From Thermoflexus hugenholtzii JAD2 (GTDB lineage Bacteria > Chloroflexota > Dehalococcoidia > UBA2979), in assembly GCA_945889565.1 (NCBI GenBank), contig CAMDBZ010000058.1:1-8906 (forward strand): a stretch of DNA of 8,906 bases, in the 5' to 3' direction. The first letter of the stretch is position 1. Every line of letters begins with the position of its first letter. Below are positions 1 through 5,701 of this stretch, piece after piece. The translations under genes were made by a program, and so were the position numbers. The notes beneath the pieces were generated by a model. It searched no databases. It had not been told where the DNA came from and saw nothing but the letters and a program-made list of their open reading frames with translations.

Positions 1-1
1 C

Positions 2-883
2 GCCGAGCGCGCCGGTGGCCCGCCGCGCCACTACCGCTGCGACTGGGAGCAGGTCGCCGCCCACGTCCCACCGTACCGCGCCTACGTCGAGGCCGAGCGC
101 GCCCGCCTTGGCGAGCGCCACCCGCTCTTCCGCACGCAGTACCTGCTCGAAGTGCTGCACGAGGCGGATCGCCTGCTCGACGCGAGCGCCCTCGCGCAAC
201 TCGCCGGCGATCACGACCGCCAGTCCGCGCCGCGGCCCGGCGACCGTCACGTCGCCGGCCTCGACCTCGGCGGGCCCAACCTCGCGCCGCCCGGCGCCGA
301 CCGCCGCGATCGAGACTGGACCGTGCTCACCATCGCACGTGTCGTCGCGCGCTCGGACGGCGCGCCCCTGCTCGAAGTCGTCGAGCACCACGCCTGGCAG
401 GGCGAGGCCACCGAAGACCTCGTCGCGCGCCTCGCCGACCTGCTACGCGGTGTCTGGCGGGTGCGTCACCTCGCCGTCGACGCCACCGGCCTCGGCGCGC
501 CGATCACCGATCTGCTCGCCGCGCGCCTCGGCCGCAACGTCGTGGAGCCGGTGATGTTCAGCGCCGAACGCAAGTCGCGGCTCGGCTTCGCGCTGCTCGC
601 CGCCGTGCACTCCGGCCGCCTGCGCATCTACCGCATGGACGGCTCGCGCGACTGGGGCACGTGCCGCGCGCAGCTCGAACACGCGCGCGCCGCCTACGCC
701 GAGGGCCAGCGCCTGCAGTTCGACGTCGACCCCGCCGACGGCCACGACGACTACCTGATGAGCCTCGCGCTCGCCGTCTGGGCCGCCCGCCACGACGACG
801 GCCCCCGCGCTGCGCGCGGCCGCACCTCCCCTGCCGCTTCGACATCGCCACTCGCCACGATCACCGAAAGGGCGCTCGCATGA
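2..883 (+). CDS. Phage terminase large subunit, C-terminal (nuclease) part, 5'-truncated by window edge
   Basis: The reading frame is open from the first complete codon at base 2 and runs 293 residues to TGA at 881-883; the N-terminal ATPase half lies outside the window. The visible part is the RuvC/RNase H-like nuclease domain that cuts concatemeric phage DNA during head filling. It begins with the FRTQYLLEVL stretch typical of the linker before the nuclease. Three acidic spots expected of the active site are present: Asp88 in GLDLGG, Asp160 in VDATGLG, and Asp249/Asp250 in HDDYLMSLALAVWA. A GTG at 152 is an internal codon, because conserved sequence continues upstream of it. The final ~25 residues are low-complexity Arg/Ala/Ser/Thr. 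The stop overlaps the next ATG (ATGA), so translational coupling with the Cys/HTH gene is likely. The nuclease assignment is firm; phage family and activity are not. Confidence 0.88.
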   Translation, partial: AERAGGPPRHYRCDWEQVAAHVPPYRAYVEAERARLGERHPLFRTQYLLEVLHEADRLLDASALAQLAGDHDRQSAPRPGDRHVAGLDLGGPNLAPPGADRRDRDWTVLTIARVVARSDGAPLLEVVEHHAWQGEATEDLVARLADLLRGVWRVRHLAVDATGLGAPITDLLAARLGRNVVEPVMFSAERKSRLGFALLAAVHSGRLRIYRMDGSRDWGTCRAQLEHARAAYAEGQRLQFDVDPADGHDDYLMSLALAVWAARHDDGPRAARGRTSPAASTSPLATITERALA

Positions 884-1257
884 CGCAACTCGCACCGCAC
901 CAGGACGACACGCCGCACCCCGCCGACGCCGCGCCGCGCGCGCCCGTCGCCCTGCACCTCGTCCCGCGCCGACCGCGCGACGACGCGCTCCCGGAGCACG
1001 TGCACTACCGCGACGACGGCTGCGACCTGTTCTCGTCGTGCCTCGCCTGCCCGCTCCCGCGCTGCCGCTACGACACGCCCGGCGGCGCACGCGCGTTGCT
1101 GATCCGCCTGCGCGACATGGAGATCCGCCGCCTGCGCCACGACAACGGCCTCGCCGTCGAAGAGATCGCGATGCGCTTCCGCGTCTCGCGCCGCACCGTC
1201 TTCCGCGTGCTGCAACACGACCCGCACCGCCGTGACCGCGATGGGAGCGCCGCATGA
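880..1257 (+). CDS. Small Cys-cluster / helix-turn-helix protein in phage packaging operon
   Basis: This is a 125-residue protein with no function I can name. The start ATG (880) overlaps the terminase stop and is preceded by GAAAGGG at 866-872 with a 7-nt spacer, which fixes the start. Residues 1-40 are Pro/Ala-rich and probably disordered. Residues 48-62 hold four cysteines spaced C-x5-C-x2-C-x4-C (Cys48, 54, 57, 62), with a CPLPRC core that could bind zinc. Residues ~70-112 form a helical segment ending in a clear helix-turn-helix (VEEIAMRFRVSRRTVFRVL), as in sigma-like or resolvase-type DNA-binding modules. It lies between the large terminase and the portal and overlaps both (ATGA at each end), so it is made with the packaging machinery. 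A small-terminase-like DNA-recognition factor or a late-gene regulator are both plausible. The usual small terminase lies upstream of the large one, so the position alone does not decide. Confidence 0.72.
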   Translation: MTQLAPHQDDTPHPADAAPRAPVALHLVPRRPRDDALPEHVHYRDDGCDLFSSCLACPLPRCRYDTPGGARALLIRLRDMEIRRLRHDNGLAVEEIAMRFRVSRRTVFRVLQHDPHRRDRDGSAA

Positions 1258-2486
1258 CCGACTCACTGCCCCGCCAGCTGCTGCGCCACGACGCCACGCG
1301 CCTGCGCAACTACCGCGAGTACCTCGACTACTACGAGGGCCGCCGCGGCGCGCCACCGGTGCGCGCGCGCGAACGCGCGCTCACCTTCAACTACGCCCGC
1401 ACCGTCGTCGAGAAAGGCGCCACCTACCTCGTCGGCGACCACCGCCCGCTCGCGCTGCCCGTGCTCGACGACGCGCCGACGCGCCGCCTGGCCGCCGACG
1501 CCGAGCGCGCGCTGCTCGACATCTGGGAGCACAACGATCTGCAACGCCTCGACCTCGAAACGGAAGTCGATACCGCCGTGCTCGGCGACGGCGCCTACAA
1601 GATCGTCTGGGACGAACGCGACCAGCGCGTCGTCGTCACCGCCCCGGACGTGCAAGGGCTGTTCGCGTGGTGGCTCCCGGACGACGTCCGCCGCCTCACC
1701 CGCGTCGCCGCCCGCTACACGCTCAGCGCGGACGAGGCCGCGCAGCGCCTCGGCCACGCGCCCCCCCAGCGCCTCAGCAACAGGGGCGGCGGCGGCCGCA
1801 CGCCCGCGCTCGTCGAGGTCGTCGAGGCCTGGACTCCCGACCGCTTCGAGCTCTGGCTCGCCGGCGCCCTCGTCGAGGAGCGTCCCAACCCCTACCGCGC
1901 CATCCCCTACGTCATCTACCCCAACCTGCCGCGCGCCAAGCAGTTCTGGGGCATCTCCGACATCGAGCCCCTGCGCGAACCGATCGAGGAGCTGAACCGC
2001 GCCGTCACCCAGCTCTCGCGCATCCTTGAGCTCTCCGGCAACCCCATCGCCGTGCTCGAGAACGTCGAGGAAGCGCGCGACATCGCCGTACAGCCCGGCG
2101 CCGTCTGGGAGCTCCCGGAGCAGGCGCGCGCCTACCTGCTGGACCTGCTGCAGGGCGGCGGCGTCAACCTCCACGTCGACTACGTGAACCTCGTCTACCG
2201 CGCCCTGCACGACCTCGCCGAGGTGCCCCGCGTCGCCTTCGGCGACGCCACCGGCGAACGCTCCGGCGTCGCGCTCCAGACGGAGCTCGACCCGCTGCTG
2301 CGTCGCGTCGGCCGCAAGCGCCTGATCCGCACCGCCGCCCTGCGCCAGCGCGACCGGCTCGCACTCGCCGTGCTCGCCCACCACACCGGCCGCCCCGCCC
2401 TCGCGGCATCCGTGCGCACGGACATCGCCTGGGGCCCCGTCTTCAGTCGCGACCCTGGCTGGCTCATCCCCGGCCTCGTCGCGTAA
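1254..2486 (+). CDS. Phage portal protein, SPP1 gp6-like, probably short at C-terminus
   Basis: This 410-residue protein resembles the SPP1 gp6 portal family, which forms the dodecameric ring at the capsid vertex through which terminase pumps DNA. The N-terminus carries the typical NYREYLDYYEG (residues 19-29) followed by NYARTVVEKGATYLVG (46-61). The middle part contains the conserved region around PYVIYPNLP and the long helix leading to RAVTQLSRILELSGNP. Residues ~323-357 hold the crown-proximal EVPRVAFGDATGERSG segment. The ATG overlaps the upstream stop, with GGGAG (1243-1247) as ribosome-binding site. SPP1 gp6 is about 500 residues; here the protein ends soon after IAWGPVFSRD with a short PGWLIPGLVA tail, so a C-terminal section appears to be missing. 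No scaffold, protease or capsid gene follows. I infer the end of a prophage or a deletion scar; a naturally short variant is possible. Confidence 0.85.
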   Translation: MTDSLPRQLLRHDATRLRNYREYLDYYEGRRGAPPVRARERALTFNYARTVVEKGATYLVGDHRPLALPVLDDAPTRRLAADAERALLDIWEHNDLQRLDLETEVDTAVLGDGAYKIVWDERDQRVVVTAPDVQGLFAWWLPDDVRRLTRVAARYTLSADEAAQRLGHAPPQRLSNRGGGGRTPALVEVVEAWTPDRFELWLAGALVEERPNPYRAIPYVIYPNLPRAKQFWGISDIEPLREPIEELNRAVTQLSRILELSGNPIAVLENVEEARDIAVQPGAVWELPEQARAYLLDLLQGGGVNLHVDYVNLVYRALHDLAEVPRVAFGDATGERSGVALQTELDPLLRRVGRKRLIRTAALRQRDRLALAVLAHHTGRPALAASVRTDIAWGPVFSRDPGWLIPGLVA

Positions 2487-2498
2487 CAGGGCCGACGC

Positions 2499-2507
2499 TG
2501 TTACCAT
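2499..2507 (+). promoter_or_regulatory. Putative extended -10 promoter for the riboswitch/terC transcript
   Basis: TG-T-TACCAT at 2499-2507 matches an extended -10 element (TGnTATAAT; hexamer TACCAT, 4 of 6). No good -35 hexamer is seen about 17 bases upstream, which extended -10 promoters tolerate. Transcription would begin near 2513-2515, at the 5' strand of riboswitch stem P1. That fit supports the call, which is otherwise motif-only. Confidence 0.45.
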
Positions 2508-2510
2508 CGT

Positions 2511-2608
2511 GAGGAAGGGGAGTAGTCCCGTCAGGCGTCGCCGCCAATCACGGCCACAGGGCCCGGCGCCGCCGCTCCGCCACACGCGCGGAGTGGACCA
2601 GACCTTCT
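2511..2608 (+). ncRNA. yybP-ykoY manganese riboswitch aptamer
   Basis: The leader between the portal gene and terC carries the hallmarks of the yybP-ykoY Mn2+-sensing RNA. The 5' edge AAGGGGAGTAG (2515-2525) and the 3' edge CAGACCTTC (2599-2607) match the conserved borders as I remember them from the Lactococcus lactis and E. coli examples. Stem P1 pairs GAAGG (2514-2518) with CCTTC (2603-2607). Just inside, GTCC (2525-2528) can pair with GGAC (2595-2598). One arm is a clear hairpin, CTCCGC (2575-2580) with GCGGAG (2588-2593). The other arm spans ~2531-2574 and contains CCAATCACG and CCGGCGCC, comparable to conserved parts of the Mn2+-binding loop. This family commonly precedes TerC/Alx and MntP genes, and a TerC-family gene follows at 2645. 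The exact ligand-loop alignment was done by eye. Confidence 0.85.
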
Positions 2609-2633
2609 GCGAACCGGGTGTTCGGCAGAAGGG
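2603..2633 (+). promoter_or_regulatory. Riboswitch expression platform: hairpin that hides the terC ribosome-binding site
   Basis: CCTTCTGC (2603-2610) is a perfect complement of GCAGAAGG (2625-2632), and GAAC (2611-2614) pairs with GTTC (2620-2623) inside it. This gives a 12-bp stem with one bulged G and a 5-nt loop. The 3' arm contains AGAAGGG (2627-2633), the only Shine-Dalgarno-like sequence before the terC ATG at 2645 (11-nt spacer). The 5' arm, CCTTC, is also the 3' strand of aptamer stem P1, so the two structures exclude each other. There is no T-run, so control is most likely at translation, with Mn2+-bound RNA ON. Confidence 0.75.
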
Positions 2634-2644
2634 CGTCCCCCTCC

Positions 2645-3658
2645 ATGAACTTCGATATCCTCGCGGGGCTCGATCTGCGGGCGTGGCTCGCTTTCAACGC
2701 GTTCATCGTCGCCGCGCTGCTCGTAGACTTGCTCGTGCTGCACCGACACGCGCACGCCGTCTCCTGGCGCGAGGCAGCAGCCACGAGCGCCGGCTGGATC
2801 GCGCTGGGGCTGGCGTTCGGTGGGCTGCTCTGGTGGTGGCGCGGACCAACGAGCGCCGGAGAGTACCTCGCCGGCTACCTGATCGAGAAGAGCCTCTCGG
2901 TCGACAACGTCTTCGTCTTCGTGCTGATCTTCTCGTCCTTCGCGGTGCCGGCGGCGTACCAGCACCGCGTGCTGTTCTGGGGCGTGATCGGCGCGCTGGT
3001 CATGCGCGGCGCGTTCATCCTCGCGGGGGCCGCGCTGCTCGAAAGGTTCGACTGGATCCTCTACATCTTCGGCGCGTTCCTGCTGTTCACCGCACTGAAG
3101 ATGTTCCGGCACAGCGAGCTGGCGCTCGACCCGAAGCAGAACCGCGTCCTGCGCCTCGTCGGCCGGTTCGTGCCGATGTCGAACGAGTACGATGGCCAGC
3201 GCCTGTTCACGCGGCGGAACGGCGTCTTCATGGCCACGCCGCTGTTCGCCGTGCTGATACTCGTAGAAACCACCGACCTGGTGTTCGCGGTTGATTCCAT
3301 CCCCGCGATCTTCGCCGTGACACGTGACCCGTTCATCGTGTACACCTCGAACGCCTTCGCGATCCTCGGGCTGCGCGCGCTGTACTTCCTGCTGGCAGGC
3401 GCCGCACACCGCTTCGTACACCTCAAGACGGGCCTGGCGGTCATCCTCGCGTTCGTCGGCGCAAAGATGTTGATCGTCGAGTTCTATCACTTCCCGGTGT
3501 GGTTCTCGCTGTCGGTCATCGGCACGGTGCTGACAGCGGCGGTCGTGGCGTCGCTGCGCAGCGACCGCCAGCTGGACGCGACGCACGACGCGCCGCTTCC
3601 CGACCCGCTGGGGTTGCTGTCGGGCCCGGACCACCGGCCGCCTGCCGACCGCCACTAG
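2645..3658 (+). CDS. terC: TerC/Alx-family integral membrane protein, probable Mn2+ exporter
   Basis: This 337-residue polytopic membrane protein belongs to the TerC/Alx family (LysE-like superfamily). Several members export Mn2+ or help metallate secreted enzymes; tellurite resistance is a historical name. There are about eight to nine hydrophobic segments (roughly residues 15-33, 48-65, 85-102, 108-132, 136-152, 197-225, 231-252, 262-280, 287-303). Two family motifs contain the likely metal-binding acidic residues: EKSLSVDNVFVF (81-92; Asp87) and ETTDLVFAVDSIPA (208-221; Glu208, Asp211, Asp217). The C-terminal ~35 residues are polar and Pro-rich. I chose ATG 2645 because the conserved first helix follows at once, and a GTG at 2618 would lie inside the regulatory hairpin. 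The Mn2+ riboswitch upstream strongly supports a role in manganese homeostasis. Codon use has more G-ending triplets (GCG, CTG) than in neighbouring genes. Confidence 0.92.
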   Translation: MNFDILAGLDLRAWLAFNAFIVAALLVDLLVLHRHAHAVSWREAAATSAGWIALGLAFGGLLWWWRGPTSAGEYLAGYLIEKSLSVDNVFVFVLIFSSFAVPAAYQHRVLFWGVIGALVMRGAFILAGAALLERFDWILYIFGAFLLFTALKMFRHSELALDPKQNRVLRLVGRFVPMSNEYDGQRLFTRRNGVFMATPLFAVLILVETTDLVFAVDSIPAIFAVTRDPFIVYTSNAFAILGLRALYFLLAGAAHRFVHLKTGLAVILAFVGAKMLIVEFYHFPVWFSLSVIGTVLTAAVVASLRSDRQLDATHDAPLPDPLGLLSGPDHRPPADRH

Positions 3659-3674
3659 GCACTGCGCCGACGCA

Positions 3675-3696
3675 GGCGGAGCCTGAGAGGCCCGCC
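3675..3696 (+). terminator. Strong GC hairpin after terC, possible terminator
   Basis: GGCGG (3675-3679) plus GCCT (3681-3684) pairs with AGGC (3688-3691) plus CCGCC (3692-3696). This is a 9-bp stem with one bulged A and a GAG loop, starting 17 bases after the terC stop. No proper T-run follows (CGCGTTGG), so it is terminator-like rather than a textbook intrinsic terminator. The rest of 3697-3847 shows no gene or clear structure. Confidence 0.45.
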
Positions 3697-3847
3697 CGCG
3701 TTGGCACGAGCCATCGACGCTCGCTTCCGCTTGCCGCCGGCGACCCAGCACGGGTCGCGCGCCCCCACCTGCCGCTCCGAGCACGCACAGCTCGGTCGGA
3801 CGCCGCCGCGCTCACGCCCCACCGACTACGAACCCCCGTCGCCGCGC

Positions 3848-3853
3848 TACAAT
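3848..3853 (+). promoter_or_regulatory. Putative -10 box of the ABC exporter operon, leaderless-type spacing
   Basis: TACAAT (3848-3853) matches the -10 consensus in 5 of 6 bases and stands out in extremely GC-rich sequence. The ATG of the first ABC gene lies only 9 bases downstream, so transcription would start at about 3860, giving 0-4 bases of leader. No Shine-Dalgarno is present between the box and the ATG. A -35 hexamer is not convincing. Confidence 0.6.
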
Positions 3854-3862
3854 AGCCAATCT

Positions 3863-5701
3863 ATGGCCGTACACGCCCCGGCCGCCGAGCCCGCGCGCCA
3901 CGCGCCCGTCTTGCTGCGGCTGCTCCGCCTCTCCTTCCCCCACAGCCGCGACCTGCTCGTCACGCTCGTGTCCGTCATCGCGTCCGGCGCGCTCGTCGTC
4001 GTTACGCCGTGGCTGATCGGCCACGCCATAGACGTCGGCCTCGCCGTCGACACCGGCGCGCGGGTCGCGCGGGGCGACATGGCCACGCTCGTCGTCGCTG
4101 CCGCCCTGCTCGTCGCCGCCGCCCTCGCCCGCGGCGCGCTCATGTACCAGCAGGCCATCCTCAGCGAGCGCGTCTCCCAGGCCGTCGCCTACGACCTGCG
4201 TAACCGCATCTACGACCACCTGCAACGCCTCTCCTTCGCCTACCACGACCGCGCCGAGATCGGCCAGATCATGTCCCGCGCCACCCAGGACGTCGAAGGC
4301 GTGCGTTTCTTCGTCAGCATGGGCGTGATCCGCATGCTCTACATCGTCGCCCTCGTCGGCGTCACCGCCGGCATCATGCTCGCCACCAACGTGCGCGTCG
4401 CGCTCGTCGCGCTCGCCTTCGTCCCCATCGTCGCCGGCGCCGCCGTCTGGTCGTCCCGCACCATGCGCCCCGTGTGGACGCGCATCCAGAACCTCCAGGG
4501 CGAGCTCGCCAACGTGCTGCACGAAAACCTCACCGGCCAGCGTGTCGTCAAAGCCTTCGCGCGCGAGGATTACGAGGCAGAGAAGTTCGGCCGCCAGGCC
4601 ACCGCGCTCTTCGACGAGTCCTACCGCTCCACGCGCTTCATGGGCATCGTGGAGCCCGCCATGGGCGCGCTCTGGCTGGTCTCCCTCGCCGTCGTCTTCT
4701 GGGTCGGCGGCCGCGAGGTGATCGCCGGCCGCATGGGCGAGGGCCAGCTCGTCACCTTCCAGCTCTACCTCACGTTCCTGCAGATGCCCGTGCGCTCCAT
4801 CGGCTTCATCGTCGGCATCGCCTCGCGCGCGCAGTCCTCCGGCGACCGCATCTTCGAACTGCTCGACGCCGAGTCCGCCGTCACCGAGCGCGCCGCAGCC
4901 GCCCCGCTGCGCCCCGGCCCCGGCGACGTGCGCTTCGAGCGCGTAAGCTTCAGCTACGGCGTCTCGCCCGTGCTGAGCGACGTCTGCCTGCACGCCCGCC
5001 CCGGCGAGGTGGTCGCGCTGCTCGGCCCCACCGGTTCCGGCAAATCCACCGTCGTCAACCTGCTCCCGCGCTTCTACGACGTGACAGACGGCGCGATCAC
5101 CATCGATGGCCAGGACGTGCGCGACGTCACGCTCGCCTCGTTGCGCGGCGCCGTCGGCATCGTGCAGCAGGACGTGTTCCTGTTCGCCGACACCATCCGC
5201 CGCAACATCGCCTACGGCCGCCCCGACGCGAGCGACGACGACGTGCAGGCCGCCGCCCGCGCCGCCCGCCTGCACGACTTCATCGCCGGCCTCCCGGACG
5301 GCTACGACACCTGGGTCGGCGAACGCGGCGTCACGCTCTCCGGCGGCCAGCGCCAGCGCCTCGCCATCGCGCGCACGCTGCTGCTCGACCCACGCATCCT
5401 CGTCTTCGACGACTCCACGTCGTCCGTCGACACCGAGACCGAGTACCTGATCCAGCAAGCGCTGCACGAGCTCATGCGCGGCCGCACCACCTTCGTGATC
5501 GCCCAGCGCCTGCGCACCGTACGCAGCGCCGACCAGATCCTCGTCCTGCGCGACGGCCGCATCGTCGAGCAAGGCCGTCACGACCAGCTGCTCGCCGCCG
5601 GCGGCCTCTACCGCGACATCTACGACCTCGAGCTGCGCGACCAGGAGGAATCCAGCGCGCCCGCGCCCGCGTCTGCCGCCTCGCTCGCGGGTGACGCCTG
5701 A
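3863..5701 (+). CDS. Heterodimeric ABC exporter, subunit A (degenerate-site NBD)
   Basis: This 612-residue half-transporter has an N-terminal six-helix type IV exporter domain (~residues 25-310) and a C-terminal nucleotide-binding domain (~345-590). Visible motifs are Walker A GPTGSGKST (388-396, Lys394), the Q-loop (Gln436), the canonical signature LSGGQ (492-496) and Walker B ILVFDD (Asp516). The residue after Walker B, normally the catalytic Glu, is Asp517. The switch His is replaced by Gln548 (VIAQRLRT). These changes mark the degenerate partner of a heterodimeric multidrug-type exporter, as in TM287/288, BmrCD or TmrAB. Its intact LSGGQ would complete the active site of subunit B, whose gene overlaps by one base. 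ATG 3863 is preferred because homology begins just after it, and the open frame further upstream (to TTG 3701) is low-complexity. No ribosome-binding site precedes it. Substrate (drug, lipid or peptide) cannot be told. Confidence 0.93.
   Translation: MAVHAPAAEPARHAPVLLRLLRLSFPHSRDLLVTLVSVIASGALVVVTPWLIGHAIDVGLAVDTGARVARGDMATLVVAAALLVAAALARGALMYQQAILSERVSQAVAYDLRNRIYDHLQRLSFAYHDRAEIGQIMSRATQDVEGVRFFVSMGVIRMLYIVALVGVTAGIMLATNVRVALVALAFVPIVAGAAVWSSRTMRPVWTRIQNLQGELANVLHENLTGQRVVKAFAREDYEAEKFGRQATALFDESYRSTRFMGIVEPAMGALWLVSLAVVFWVGGREVIAGRMGEGQLVTFQLYLTFLQMPVRSIGFIVGIASRAQSSGDRIFELLDAESAVTERAAAAPLRPGPGDVRFERVSFSYGVSPVLSDVCLHARPGEVVALLGPTGSGKSTVVNLLPRFYDVTDGAITIDGQDVRDVTLASLRGAVGIVQQDVFLFADTIRRNIAYGRPDASDDDVQAAARAARLHDFIAGLPDGYDTWVGERGVTLSGGQRQRLAIARTLLLDPRILVFDDSTSSVDTETEYLIQQALHELMRGRTTFVIAQRLRTVRSADQILVLRDGRIVEQGRHDQLLAAGGLYRDIYDLELRDQEESSAPAPASAASLAGDA

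Noticed and set aside
1263..2585. A 440-codon open frame on the - strand opposite the portal gene
   Set aside because: Mirror image of portal codons, running into the riboswitch; no motif.
2618..2644. Upstream GTG start (2618) for terC
   Set aside because: It lies inside the loop of the regulatory hairpin, has no ribosome-binding site and adds nine non-conserved residues; ATG 2645 fits the family.
2487..2644. tRNA or attachment site at the phage-block boundary
   Set aside because: No cloverleaf or CCA-type end is visible; the segment is explained by a promoter and riboswitch, and no second copy of a core site is in the window.
2645..3658. Tellurite resistance operon
   Set aside because: Only the TerC-family name suggests it; no terB, terD, terE or terZ neighbours are present, and the Mn2+ riboswitch points to manganese.
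2531..3784. A 417-codon open frame on the - strand opposite terC
   Set aside because: Gln/Arg/Glu-rich shadow of the hydrophobic terC codons; no domain.
3701..3862. Upstream TTG start (3701) for ABC subunit A
   Set aside because: The extra 54 residues are low-complexity, and the promoter-like TACAAT would then be inside the gene.
3812..5581. A 589-codon open frame on the - strand opposite ABC subunit A
   Set aside because: Low-complexity Ala/Asp/Glu/Gly/Val-rich translation without recognisable motifs; the + strand codes for a clear ABC protein.
4474..5694. A 406-codon + strand frame inside ABC subunit A
   Set aside because: Arg/Pro/Ala-rich out-of-frame shadow; the overlapping frame holds all ABC motifs.
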